Source of the DNA: Lumnitzera littorea
Lineage: Eukaryota; Streptophyta; Magnoliopsida; Myrtales; Combretaceae
DNA length: 64,000 nucleotides
Reading direction: 5' to 3'
Assembly: GCA_024138015.1 (NCBI GenBank)
Contig: JAMXBB010000009.1
Coordinates: forward strand, 39,244,344-39,308,343
In this document: in pieces, positions 46,513 to 57,680 of the stretch
Position numbering within the stretch: position 1 is the first letter of the stretch
Layout of the letters: each line of letters starts with the position of its first letter
Made by a program: the position numbers and the translations under genes
Notes under the pieces: model-generated
Databases searched by the model: none
What the model saw: only the letters and a program-made list of their open reading frames with translations
Told to the model about the DNA's origin: nothing

Positions 46513-47535
46513 TGGAAAATAACCATTTCATTAAATCCTTAACAAGCATGTGTTTTCATATAATTTCTACTAGATAATGAATAGATATAATGCTTCATTA
46601 CATTATCTATATCACTCCTAAGATTTTTACACATGTAAGTCACATTATTCTTCAAGAATCCTTAAATAAAAACCAATTTTTATGCGAACCAATAATGAAT
46701 CTAAGCAAATAAAGAGGTAGGGATGATGTACATACCTTAGATTTGTAGTGTTCATGGTTAGATTGTGAAGATTTAGTGAGGTTATAGAGAGAGGAATGAG
46801 AGAAAATAAAAGTTTAGAGACAAATTGAGTATGTCAGACTAAATTTTCACATACTTGCTAAGACCATGGGCAAGGTACACTAGTGTAGTCCATGTACATG
46901 GACTTCTTGTCCACAAATTTCTCATAATTTTCCTCTTAAAATAATTTACAAGTGGAATACAGGCCAAGTTGACAAGCATAGACTTTGGCTGTGTTCTTTT
47001 CCAATTCTTGGATTTGCTCAATTTTGGTTCTCTTGGCTCAATTCTTGTAATTGCCCTTGAAAAACTAAAAGTTAGCACGAATTAAAGTAGAAAAGCATAT
47101 CAAATAACACTTTCCATTGAATGACAACTTAAATTTCACTATGGTATAAATAAATCCAATAACTGCTTTTACAATGAAATTAAATTATTTAAGCAGCAAA
47201 AACACTAATTGATATTTCAAAGTTTGATACTAGAATTAACCTAAGAAATGATAATGAAAACAAATAAAAAAAAATAACAAAAAAAACCAAAATTGAAATA
47301 AACCAAACTGAACTTAGGCTACCTCCTTAGAAGCCTTATTATTTTACATAATTGACTTGATGGTTGAATCATCCCTTTCCGTGATTCCTTGATTAATGCC
47401 TATACACTCCATTGGTTAAAAGCATACTAATAAAGAAAATACCACAAGAAGCAGTAAAGAGGATTGATTACAAAAAGTTAAAATAATTGGAAATTAAGGT
47501 TCCTGCTAGTTGTAACTAGGTTACTTACTTTAGCT

Positions 47536-47553
47536 TCCCTAGTAATGGCGTTA
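47536..47553 (-). other. Primer-binding site, tRNA-Asp type (element B)
   Basis: TCCCTAGTAATGGCGTTA matches the 3' end of plant tRNA-Asp apart from a few C-to-T and G-to-A changes. On the minus strand it is the primer site 6 bp from the LTR. tRNA-Asp priming is typical of Athila-type elements. Confidence 0.75.
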
Positions 47554-47559
47554 AAAACT

Positions 47560-49114
47560 TGATCGGGCGTACACTGCACTGTAAGTAAGTGTAATTAGTC
47601 AAGTTATAGTATAGAATAAAACAAATGTGAGTCTAAATGTTGATCTCACATGGAACCAATGTGTGAGAATCTAATTACAAGTGTTTTCCTAAAACTTCTA
47701 ATTATCTAACTTTACAATATAAGGGTAATTGTGATTAAATAGGAAAGGTGAGTAAGGAATAATAAAATAGGAACGTTAAAATAAATAAAAACAAGACAAC
47801 AAAACTAATTAAAATAAACAAGTATAAATTAATTAAAGTAAGGAAGACATTATCCTTAGTGAATCATTATTATTTACTCTTTACTTCCATAACCTTTCAA
47901 TCCCAATTATTCACTAGACCATAGAGATTCCTAATCCTATTGCTATGGAAATTAGATTTTGAATTAGCCAGACTCATATCTCTAGCTAATTCCTAATCCC
48001 GAGACCCTCCTTACCCACATTGCTATTGATTAGAGCATCTAAAGTTCGCATGAAGCCCTTAGATCCCATTATTAAGTTTCCCTAATCTGGAAAGATTCAA
48101 TACCACCTAATCTCTTAGTGCATTGAAACTCTTCTAATTATGCTTATCTATTTAATGCTGGGCTTGTGATTCTACAATATCCCCAAACATCAAATTAGTA
48201 ACCACAGTAAATACTAATTGATGGCCTTATATTTGGCATAACTAGATCATTAAAGAATAATATCATAGATGGAAAGAAGAATGTTGCAAAAAGAAATAGA
48301 TTTCAATAATATTCACTGAGGAGAATCAAAAGAAGAACAATATAATAAATGGAAAAGAGAATGTAAATTGAGAGACTCTCACTATAATTCTAAGCAACAA
48401 GTTATCCAAAGGAAGCTCTCCTTGAAAACTATAGCCTAAAAATCTATTTATAAGGAGTAAGGCTAGGTTTACAAGGAGAGACTTAACAAAATAAAAGATT
48501 CAATGAGTATTACATCTCTAAAAATAGAAGATGCATTACAAAAACTAAAGATTCCCTCATCATATGGTACCATGCCCTAGGTACATGGCTATGGTGGCTA
48601 GGCATGTATTTAGTCCTCTCACGAAAACTTCAAATTTGATCAAATTGCTTAATGAAGAGACTAGGGTGGGGACTATGGTTATGGTCCTTGGCCATGGTCT
48701 TTTCTAGGCTTCAAAAAGCACAAAATACTAAATAAGAGAACTAAACCTAAAGTCTATGGCTATGGTTTTCTTTAGACATCAATTTATGCTTCGTTTCTTA
48801 CTCCTTTACTTGCTATTTCATTACACGTTCATTGTTCATGGGTATGGTTTTCCCTATGGCTTCAAAATTCATCCAAAACAATTTCAAATCCTCTAAAATT
48901 TGGTCTAAAATTATGAATCTCTCCAAACCAATCAAATGAAGCCTCCAATTACTCTAAAAATTGCTAAAAACTTTTAAAAGTCCATAAATGCTTCGAAAGT
49001 CCTTGAAAATGAAATTCAAATGAATTAAGCTCAAAATAACACAAAATTAACTAGATTAAATTTTAAAATAGCATAAAATAACCCTAGAAAGTGTATGCTA
49101 AATTGGAGTTATCA
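47560..49114 (-). repeat. 5' LTR of element B (right copy)
   Basis: Plus-strand ends TGATCGGGCG and GGAGTTATCA are both intact TG/CA termini. It is the better preserved of the two copies. By eye roughly four fifths of positions agree with the left LTR, so insertion is old. Confidence 0.85.
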
Positions 49115-49227
49115 CATTTTCTCTTTTGTTTTGAATTTCTCCACTTGAACCCCATTCTCCCTTTCTCAAAAGATTCACTTACGCTACAATAAGCCTTCTT
49201 TTAAGGCATGCATTTGTTTTTGTATCA
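49115..49227 (+). mobile_element. Gypsy LTR, right part
   Basis: TCTCTTTTGTTTTGAATTTC, CACTTGAACCCCATTC and TTTTTGTATCA match 62630-62748. They continue the LTR interrupted at 42175. The terminus TGTATCA (49221-49227) precedes the primer site by three bases. Confidence 0.7.
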
Positions 49228-49230
49228 TCT

Positions 49231-49242
49231 AAATATCAGAGC
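49231..49242 (+). other. Primer-binding site, initiator-Met type
   Basis: AAATATCAGAGC corresponds to TGGTATCAGAGC, with the initial TGG decayed. It is three bases after the LTR end, the same spacing as at 39200. Confidence 0.6.
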
Positions 49243-49600
49243 TCAAGATTCTAAGTAAGGATAAGAGATTGAGTAATGTTTTGCACATGGTTAGTGTTAT
49301 GCAGGTACTTGATGTTTGGTAGTTTTGTTGCCTATGGTTGGAAGTGTTAGTATAGGCTATGTTATCCTCTATTTTTGACTTGAGAAACAAAGTAGCAGTT
49401 AAGTGAGTTGAGTTATGTGTACTGGTTATGATTTGGAGGTAGTTGTGGTCTGGTTTGCAGTGATTATTAGTTGCAATGAGTGTGTCTTAGTGAATATTGT
49501 TTGTTGAAGTATTGGTAAGGTGGTTGTTGAGTTGAAGTGGAAATACTATGAAGGTTGTTTAAATTCTTATGGTGGTACAGTAGTTGTCAAACTTAGAAAA

Positions 49601-50946
49601 ATGACTGATCTAAGTGTGAATGTGGTTATTGAAGATAATGAGAGTGATGCTTAGGGAAGAGACCATTATGTAGAGCAAATGCCTAAATCCATCGATGGAC
49701 GGTTAGATCACATTAAAGGTATGATGGAAAATATGACGGTGCTGTTGTAAACGGCAACTACTCGTATAAATGGGACTCGACAAATTATTGATCAAGCTGA
49801 TGAGGTCACCCCTATTGAAAATCTGGTTAACCAAGGCATTCATCGAGCTCTTAATGCTTCGCGTAGAAGAGAGCTCTATCTAGCTCATCAAGTACGAGTT
49901 GGAGGCACTAAGTGAAGAGTTAATTGTAGGTTGGAGTTGATAGAAGAAGGTGAAAGTGATCGGGAAGAATTCTATGAGATTAAAGAGAGAATGGAACAAG
50001 TTCCCTAAGGTGAATGGTATGACAACTGACTTAATCCAGTAATTCATCATATTCAACATCTCTAAAGAAGAGCTAATTGTCAAGCTCATTAAAGAATTAA
50101 CTTAAATGATGTAAGTGAAGTTGATGAAGAGCTTAATTAATATTACTATGAAGAAGAGCGACCTATCCGAGCTCCCAAGGGAATTAATAATGTAAAAATC
50201 TAAATTTCAAGTTTCATAGGAAGTGGTAATACTGATGAATATTTAGATTGGGAATAATGAGTTGAGAAGCTGTTCAAATGTTATTGTTACACAGAAGGTG
50301 ATAAAGTTAGATTTGTTGCTCTAAAATTTACTGGTTGTGCGTACATGTAGTAGAAGAAGTTGCATGTGATGAGAGAGAGAGAGAAGGGGGATGAGGTGTG
50401 CAAACATGGGAAGAGATGAAGAGGGTCATACGAAGCAAATTCATGCTAGAGTCATACTATTAAGACACCTTTGCAAAGTTGTAGGAACACAGGTAAGATA
50501 ATCGATCTATTGATGCATATGTACAAGAGTTCTAGATACTAATGATTAGGTGTAAAGCAAAAGAGCCTGAAGCCCGAACTATTTTAAGATTTGTTACAAG
50601 TTTGAAATACGAGCTAAGGAATGTTGTTGAAGCACAATCCTTCTGACCCTTGGAGAATCTATCAAGGTTACCCAACTTGTTGAAAGGTAGAGGAGGAACT
50701 GACCTTATTAGACTATTGGTTCCTAACTTGTTTCGGTAATTCGGCTTGCTCAAGCTAAGGGTAAAAAGCTTGTTGGCTCAATTTCGAGCAAAAGGAATAG
50801 ACAATTACCAAACTTAGAAGGAGTAAAGAGAGAGCAAGGAGGGAAAGAAAATGAATTTGAAAAAAAGGTAGACCTCAGAATGGAAAACAAGCGAGCAAAA
50901 ATGCTTCAAATGTAAGAGCTTTAGACACATGGCTACCTAATGTCCA
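49601..50946 (+). pseudogene. Ty3/gypsy gag (broken) with zinc knuckle
   Basis: Starts at an ATG 359 bp after the primer site. The N-terminus is acidic (MTDLSVNVVIEDNESDA). The core domain follows from about 50190: ISSFIGSGNTDEYLDWE, then VEKLFKCYCYTEGDKVRFVALKFTGCA, the ordered landmarks of the retrotransposon gag family. At the end, KCFKCKSFRHMAT-CP (about 50910-50943) is a CX2CX4HX4C zinc knuckle, with the usual Gly before His changed to Arg and a TAA where Gln is expected. Right after it the sequence joins the Athila-like LTR fragment at 50947; protease and pol are absent. Confidence 0.8.
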
Positions 50947-51151
50947 ATCCTTGCCATCTTTAAATTATCCTTCAAAATAGATGACATTCTCTTCAAAAAT
51001 CACCTAAATTCTCATATTTTTGTCATATCACTTCATTTGAATCCTAAAATAAAAAGTAACTCAAGTCAATAGCAAATTCAATTAATTTATATCAAAATTG
51101 CTCAAAATATTCAAGAAAATAGCATAGTAGATAAGTGTAATTTTGCACTCA
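50947..51151 (-). repeat. 3' LTR of element D, truncated
   Basis: Matches 62262-62469 (TGCCATCTTTAAATTATCC, AAAAATCACCTAAATTCTCA, AGTGTAATTTTGCACTCA). The other 1.1 kb of the LTR is missing at its outer side, where gag of another element abuts. Confidence 0.85.
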
Positions 51152-52699
51152 TCAAATTTCCCCATACTTAAGTATTTGCTTGTCCTCAAGTAAATAAATT
51201 GATCCTTAATAAGGATTGGTTAGAAAAATTAGCAAGAACTTCTAGGATGAAATACTATTATTCAAGAATCATAAAAGAAAATAGAATTATCCCCACAAAT
51301 AGGTTTGCATCCCCTAATATTTCCTAGTCACTTATACACACTTTCTCCCCATTCACTTTTTTAATGCATGCTGAACATGAATATTAGAATTCAATGGTTA
51401 ATTCCCATAAATTGATGTTTAACCACATCATTCAACTAAGGATCCTCTTCTTGAATTAGTCTGGTTTTTATTTAGTTGGGCAAAAACTATATATGACTCC
51501 CTTCCATTTAGCTAAGATGTATAGAAATCTCTTCCAACTCTATCAAATACCATAATCTAGAGAAACATGTTGTATCTATTCATTCCCTTCACATAAGGTT
51601 ATGTTGATGGGCTTTTTAATTTATTTAATTAGCGAAGCTTCGTTAGTAGCGAAAAAGCACCTTGCTCTTATGAGGGACCAAGGTTAAACCTTGCTTACTT
51701 AAGCTATTTTATAACTAACATTTATAGCAGGAGAGTAGCTTGCTCTTTTGAGTGACTAAGGCTATTCCTTATCAATATTTCATCATTCATTTGTTCTTCT
51801 TGTTCTTCTTTTCATTTTTTTTTTTTAAGTAGATTGGTAGTAAGAAAGAATTTTGCTCTTCTAAGGAACCAAGACCTATCCTTTCTAATCACTATTTGTC
51901 AATTTTACTTTTAATTATGCCCATAGCAAATTGAATTTTTAGGAGAAATTTATGAGAGACAAGTTTCATTTACTTATTACTAAACATTATAGAATTCTAA
52001 AAATCAAAAGGGATAAACATACATCTAAGTAAATTTCAGAAGTGGCATATGACTAAAGCTTAACTTTCAATGATTTATTAATTAGTATCCCGGAATCCTA
52101 CACTAAATAACATGTCACTCTCACCCCACAAGAATTCTACCATTCAATTCTAATAATGTGTTCCATATGCAAAGTTGACTTAGGAAAAATTTAGTATAAG
52201 CACTATTTCTTTAGTAATGGAAATTGCAAAAAATTTTGAGTGGTTAAAATAAACAATTTAAAGTAAACAATAATTTTTGAATAATAGTAGTATTTCCCTT
52301 CCCTACACTTAATAGAGTACATTATCCTTAATGTATCGAATTCCCAATTATAGGCAAAACTGTTGCAACAAAATAGTGGAGAAGCAAATAAAAATATGGG
52401 AAAGACAATACTCCTCTAAATATTTAGACTTTGCTTGAATTTTCCATTGAGAATTTAGTGTGATGTTGTTAGGTTTCATCAATGCCAAAGATTTAAGTTA
52501 ACACACTCAAAAGAAAAAGATAAGAGCATATGCAAAAAAAAGAACCTTTTATTAATTCATGGAATTGAACAAATAAGGACATTAACATTAAAACTAAACA
52601 CACAAAATCATAAAGGAAATTAGAGCACTAACTAACTAAACACTTATTCAAGTGAAAATTGTGAAAATTAGAAAGCATCAAATAAACTAAAAACTCCTA
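51152..52699 (-). other. Polypurine tract and 3' non-coding region of element D
   Basis: AAATTTCCCCATACTTAAG at 51155 is the complement of the polypurine tract and is followed by TTTGCTTGTCCTCAAG. Three AGTAGCTTGCTCTTTTGAG-like blocks (about 51650, 51735, 51850) and CATTATCCTTAATGTATCG (52321) are shared with the other Athila-like copies in the same order. No gene. Confidence 0.65.
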
Positions 52700-53690
52700 A
52701 AAGAAATGAAAATCTTCCACATTGGTTTCATCTTCCAAATCCACATGAATCGATTTGTTTTCTCCATCACCTTTTGAAGGTTCTTCTTCTTAGGTCTTAA
52801 ATGTCACTTGTTCCTCTTCCTCTTCCTCATCATCTCCTAGGTTCATCCTTTTTGCCATGTTGATCGATTCCTCATCCATTGGCGAAGGAATTTTTAGCTT
52901 GAATTGGTCAACAAGATTGCTACAAAATTCCATCATTTGGCTTTGTCTCCTAAACAATATTTTCAAGGTTGTTACAAAATCTCTTGAAATTTAGCCAATT
53001 TTTGAACTTGTGTCTTCAATTTCACCACTTCCTTAACAAGTTCATTGTTAGTAGAAGTTTTAACTTCTTTCCTTTTAGGGGGTGATTTATCAATCTCATC
53101 AAGAAGAAGTCCCATATGATGGAATGTAGAAAGATTCATCGGGGTAATGTTACGAATCATGGTAAGTTGAGGATTATCCACTAAGAGTTTGAGTTGCTTG
53201 GCCAAGATGGTGACATAATGTCCATAACCTAGCTAATTTACTCAAGAATCCATAGCTTCATGTGGCATATAGAATGTGAGAGTAACCGTAAGATTGATGG
53301 GGTATCCTTCTACAAGGCTATAAAGGTGGAAGATCTCATGCATAGCCACTACTACAATACTTTTTCCTCTCTTTCTAATTATGTGTGTAAGAAACCAATG
53401 GAGGATTCTATGAGTTGGATTTATTAGGTGTGATCATTTCGCAAATTTTGGATTGTACATTTTCTCACCACTTAATTTAAGACAATAACTTGTAGGTGTA
53501 ACACATTGAGGCAATTCACACGCAAGAGTATAGAACTCTAGTGAATGGACAAACTCCTTATCATAAATCCCCAAACTTAGCAATCAAAAGGCTAAACTCG
53601 ATGTTTCAAAGTCAAAATGAAATTGTGTTTTAGGCTCTACAAAGGATTTGGTCATGTTACAATGACATGGTGGTTAAGAATTTGAGAGTT
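52700..53690 (-). pseudogene. Athila-type extra ORF (broken, element D)
   Basis: Minus-strand patches in order are HEIFHLYSLVEGYPIN and FYMPHEAMDS near 53250-53350, then LGYGHYVTILAKQLKLLVDN. An open 77-codon stretch follows (52972-53205), ending with a coiled coil ELVKEVVKLKTQVQKLAKF. The last part (about 52780-52850) is Glu/Asp-rich, like the tail of the copy at 9979. Stops and frameshifts separate the patches, and the 5' part is lost at the foreign LTR. The function of this ORF family is not known to me. Confidence 0.6.
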
Positions 53691-54748
53691 AATTTTTTGT
53701 AAACTGGTTCTTGAATCAAGAACAACTTATCCCAACTGATGGGAATCAGCCTCCAACTACTTCCAGCCAAGGCTGACCTGTCCGAAGTTGATACCGACCC
53801 TTTAGAAGAAGATGTCAACTTGCTTTAACCTGAGGCCGAATAGCTTTTGCTAAGGCTGAGCAAATAATAGAAGGCAAAGGGGAAGAAAAGGAGCTACATA
53901 GTAATAAGCCTATCGTTTGCTGAGAAGACGAGAGATCATACAGCCGAGGACTTAGGACCAAAGAACCACTTGGTACGAACTTGAGAGATTACTAATTCCA
54001 TAACTCGGCAATTATGGGCCGACCTCTTTGGTGTCTTAGCCAAGCCATGCGAGACATTAGGGGCACCCTTCCCAAACCCATACATCCAACTACTGACCCC
54101 ATCCAGTTCGGATACTACTCCTCCCAAGACATGTCGAGTGACTGCATGCTAAGTTTTACAAAACGTATAGTTTTGTATTCTTGTACATGTTTTCTCTTTA
54201 TTTTATTTATGGCCTTAATTCTTTAGGGTTTAAGGCCTTGTACTTTACGTACAGTTTTGCCACTAGGGTTTAGGACTTACTATAAATAGCAACATTTGTA
54301 CTAACATACAGAGATAAACACATATGGATAGATATAGTGGTATATAGAAGAATATTCATAGAGTAAAACTTTCCCCTTTTAAGCAAGGCTATACCTAAGC
54401 TACTAGAGCTTGCGTTTACCAGATTATTGAGTATCGATTACTCTCTTTAATCTCTCCTGTATTCTTATCAATCTTATTCTTAGGATTGCGGTGAACCCCT
54501 TTCATTTGAAGTGGTTAATGAGTCATATCTAACCTTCATTTAGAACCCTGAGCAATATTTAGTGTTCATGAGTTGTATCAAACTCTATTTCGAGCTCAAA
54601 ACCCCTGATTGTATTTGTGTCTTGGTGAATTATATCCATCCATATTCACTATAAAAACACTTCTTGTTCTTCATACCTATTTTCTTTGAATACCCATTCC
54701 TGTTTGTTTCTAGATCTGCTATTGTTTCTTCTTCGATCCTTATCGTAT
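53691..54748 (+). mobile_element. Foreign LTR, plus orientation, GC-richer
   Basis: A block with noticeably higher GC (about 53740-54120, for example CCTGAGGCCGAATAGC) is followed by a TATA box at 54281-54288 and ends just before a near-perfect primer site at 54749. This makes it the 5' LTR of a plus-strand element inserted in element D. The start is approximate and no duplication was found. The superfamily is undetermined; both copia and gypsy elements use this primer. Confidence 0.6.
54281..54288 (+). promoter_or_regulatory. LTR TATA box
   Basis: TATAAATA followed by GCAACATTTG lies about 470 bp before the primer site, with a preceding CACTAGGGTTTAGGAC. It is a convincing core promoter position for an LTR. 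Confidence 0.5.
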
Positions 54749-54760
54749 TGGTATCAGAGA
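54749..54760 (+). other. Primer-binding site, initiator-Met type
   Basis: TGGTATCAGAGA matches TGGTATCAGAGC at 11 of 12 bases, the best preserved primer site in the window. Confidence 0.85.
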
Positions 54761-55100
54761 TTTGGGTCCTTATCACCAACCCGCTTTCTCAACAATTGTT
54801 GGAATGTTAAGTACCATATTTGCAAGTTTCAAGGCTTCTTAATCATTGAATCTTAATCAAGAAACAACCTTTTTAGATAAAGCTTCATAACGAGTTTGGT
54901 GTTCAAAATTATCAAATTACAACATGTGTTTAGGGTGTAGTGGTAGGGTGACTAGGGGATCCTCTTCCAAGATGGTTTTGGAAGAGTTCTTACAGCTAGT
55001 TCGATGGGTGGTTCATAGTGCCATCAGTGGTTGTTGTGGTAGTTGGTTTCTCACTTTCCTTGTACTTAGTTGATGGAGTAGTGTTTGGGGATGTTTAGGA
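54761..55100 (+). other. Leader remnant of the foreign element
   Basis: Sequence after the primer site with no gag motif. TTGGTGTTCAAAATTATC and later text give no clear frame. The element is truncated after a few hundred bases. Confidence 0.4.
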
Positions 55101-55950
55101 TGAAATAGAGTTATTCAAGTTCAAGTTAATTTTGAATACTTGTTTCATAGATTATGAATGCAATTTTAATGAGGCAACTAAATTTTGACATAAGTCGCAA
55201 TAATATCATCATTATAGGAAATTAGTACATGAGGAGTTATCCTTAAATATTCATTGCATCTTAGTGAATATGAAAGTGAATTAGGAAGAAGAAAGTAGGT
55301 TTTGTCTGAGAGATGTTCAAAATAGGAAAGTGAACTTCACTTGCTTAAAATTAAGATTTGCAATTAGAGTACATGAGTGTCACTACGGCAATAGTCCCTA
55401 CTAAGGTCGACTTCTTTAAATATTTCTAAGTGGAATTTCTTAACAAGAGAAGCACTGGCGTGGTCACTAGTCATGGTCGCTTTATACCTAATTTCTGACC
55501 TCAACTTTGTATTTTCTACTTCCTAAAAGGATACAACTAAGAACATGGGTGTAGTCTTAGACCATGATCTTCTCATAAGTCAATACTCTAAATTTCAAAC
55601 TTAATTTAATTCACAATGAGAGGAACATGTGCAAGGCCATGGGCATGGCCTTGGATTGCAGTCCTTACTAGACTCATACTTACCTCTTCTCCTTGCATTC
55701 CATACTCTGATTCACAATCATGATTCATTTTGACTCTTTCCTTAGTCATCACAATCCCTTTATTTTCCTTGATTGGTCTTGAAATGCTTAAGAAAATTCT
55801 AGAAACCAATTGTGTTAACTTAGTGAAAAATCAAAATGATGTAAAATGAAAATTTTAGGGAAAAAGAAATCAACAATGCTTAGGTTGCCTCTCTAGAAGT
55901 GCTTTTGGTTGACAACGTTCGCTCAATAAGTTAAGAACAAAATTACCTAT
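55101..55950 (-). other. Athila-like region downstream of integrase (element D)
   Basis: AT-rich, with GGCCATGGGCATGGCC (55634) and other 'catgg' words also common in the LTRs and 3' regions of the other copies. TGCTTAGGTTGCCTCTCTAG (55878) is the landmark just 3' of pol. The short frame 55606-55809 is not a gene. Confidence 0.5.
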
Positions 55951-57240
55951 TTTTTGTTATTGAATAGAGAAGGTATTCAGGATTATTCTCATTTTCGAGC
56001 TCCCCTCATAAGTATATTTTGAGTCGGTGTCCATTTACTTTAAAAGTTCCCTTCTGAAAGCTTGAGATTTCCATTGCTCCTTATAGAAATACGCATGTAT
56101 TAGTATAAGGTCTTGACCATCTAGATCTAAGTTTACTTGGAAAGAGCTTTAATTGGGACTAGTATAATAAAACTTTATCTCTAACTTAGAATTATTTTCC
56201 TTACCTAATCCAATTGTCATGAAATCACTTGGCTTTATCCTTAAATATCCTTGAGTTCTCATTGGCAATATATCACTAATCTTAAGCTTAGCATGTTTTT
56301 GTAGTCCAATAAGGCATATGCTCAATTTCTACAGGTAAATGACATGCTTTACCATAGACAAGCCAATGTAGGGTCATTCTAATCGATGTCTTATATGTGG
56401 TTTTATAGCCTTAAAGAGCATCCTTGAGCTTCTTAGACTAATCTTTGCATTTATGCTTGACAGTCTTTTCTAAAATCCATTTATGGTCCCTATTCACTAC
56501 TTTAAGTTGTCTATTAGTTTGTAGATGGTATGGAGTTGCAATTTGATGCTTAACTCCATATCGTTTCAACACTTTCTCAACTTAAGTATTGTAGAAATGG
56601 GTTCCTCTATTACTTATCAATCCTATAAGAGCACCAAATCTAGAGAAAAGACTCTTTAGGAACCATCTTACTACTTCATTAGTTAGTAGAGCATGTGCTT
56701 CTACCCGTTTAGACATATAATCTATGGCTATTAGAATGTATTTATTTCCATTCAAGTTTGGAAATGGTCTCGTAAAATCTATACCCCAAATATAAAAAAT
56801 GTCACATATTAAAATTGGGTTTTATTGCACTTCATTTCTTTTAGATATGTTTCCTACCCTCTGACATCTATCACAAAGCTCCACAAACTTACAAGCATCT
56901 CTAAATAGTGTTGGCTAATAAAAACCACATTCAAGGACTTTATGGGTCATTTTATTCACACTCAAATGTTCTCCTATTGGTTCTAAGTGACAATGTTCTA
57001 AAATATATCAACCTTCTAACTGAGAGACACATCTATGGACCATTTGATCCGAACCAATTTTAAATAAATAAGGGTCTTCCCAAAAATAACTTTTTATGTC
57101 ATGGAAAAAATTTTTTCTTTTGTCTAAAATCTAGTCTTGAAGAGATAATCCTAGCTACTAGATAATTAGCTATGTCAGCAAACTAAGGAATTTCCTAAGG
57201 ATTTACCTTAAACAGCTTCTTGTTTAAGAACTTATCATTG
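55951..57240 (-). pseudogene. Athila-like pol: integrase (broken, element D)
   Basis: A long recognisable core: GIDFTRPFPNLNGNKYILIA, IDYMSKRVEAHALLTNEVV (first catalytic Asp present), LISNRGTHFYNT near 56600 (second Asp changed to Asn), and HQIATPYHLQTNRQLKVVNR near 56530 (catalytic Glu position reads Lys). YGKACHLPVEIEHMPYW near 56330 closes the core. Only a few stops interrupt this part. Upstream text near 56900-57050 should hold the zinc-binding N-domain but is decayed. Two of the three catalytic acids are lost, so it is inactive. Confidence 0.85.
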
Positions 57241-57680
57241 ATTTCCTTTCATTAAGTTTCTCCAATGAACAGTTTTTGAGCCACAAGAGATGGTCGATTG
57301 CCAAATTCTCTGCTCCCTTTTTGTCTCTAATTTCCAGGTCAAACTCTTGAAGTAAAAGAATCCACTTAAATATCGCAAAGTAGAGTGATCAGTGTAAATA
57401 ATAACTTTAGACAAGATGAGATATGACCTAAATTTATAGAAGGCAAAAAATACTACGAGGACTTCCTTTTCTGTAGTGGTGTAATTCTCTTAAGTCTCAA
57501 CCAAATTTTTGCTCACATAATAGATCAGCTAGAAACGCTTTTTCCACCTTTGACCTATAATGCCCCTACAACATAATCACTAACATCATACATTAGTTCA
57601 AATGGTAGGCTCCAATTCGGGACTATCATGACAGGGGCATTAGTTAATTTATCTTTTGAAGTGTTAAACGCATTTAAGCA
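57241..57680 (-). pseudogene. Athila-like pol: RNase H (broken, element D)
   Basis: VPNWSLPFELMYDVSDYVVG near 57565-57625 is the start of the Ty3/gypsy RNase H domain with its first catalytic Asp kept (MYDVSD). Later segments are recognisable by position but carry several frameshifts. Confidence 0.7.

Larger units (their letters stand above)
43729..47535 (-). other. Interior of element B, non-coding
   Basis: It starts with the complement of a polypurine tract (AATTCCCTCACACTTAGGC, from 43729) and TTTGCTTGTCCTCAAGC. Two blocks resemble GGGAAAGTACTTCGCTCTTA (44221 and near 44300), and CATTATCCTCAATATA lies near 44790. These recur in the elements at 8.6-9.7 and 51.2-52.3 kb. From about 45280 to 46700 the sequence differs and carries a SINE and a CT-rich tract. 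At 47320 the ACTTAGGCTACCTCC landmark appears. Short frames (45078-45284, 46330-46542, 46839-47078) have no recognisable domains. Confidence 0.6.
42176..49114 (-). mobile_element. Athila-like element with two LTRs and no pol (element B)
   Basis: Bounded by two direct repeats of about 1.55 kb (42176-43728 and 47560-49114). It has a tRNA-Asp primer site next to the right LTR and a polypurine tract next to the left LTR, so it reads right to left. The 3.8-kb interior has the Athila 3' non-coding landmarks but no gag, protease, RT or integrase that I can recognise. It looks like a non-autonomous or internally deleted Athila derivative. It inserted into a gypsy LTR (halves at 41633-42175 and 49115-49227). 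Flanks CTTAT and CATTT are only partly alike, so the target duplication has decayed. Confidence 0.8.

Noticed and set aside
45078..47078. Several 68-79-codon frames inside element B as a possible new gene
   Set aside because: They lie on both strands, have no shared frame or motif, and fall within a non-coding interior.
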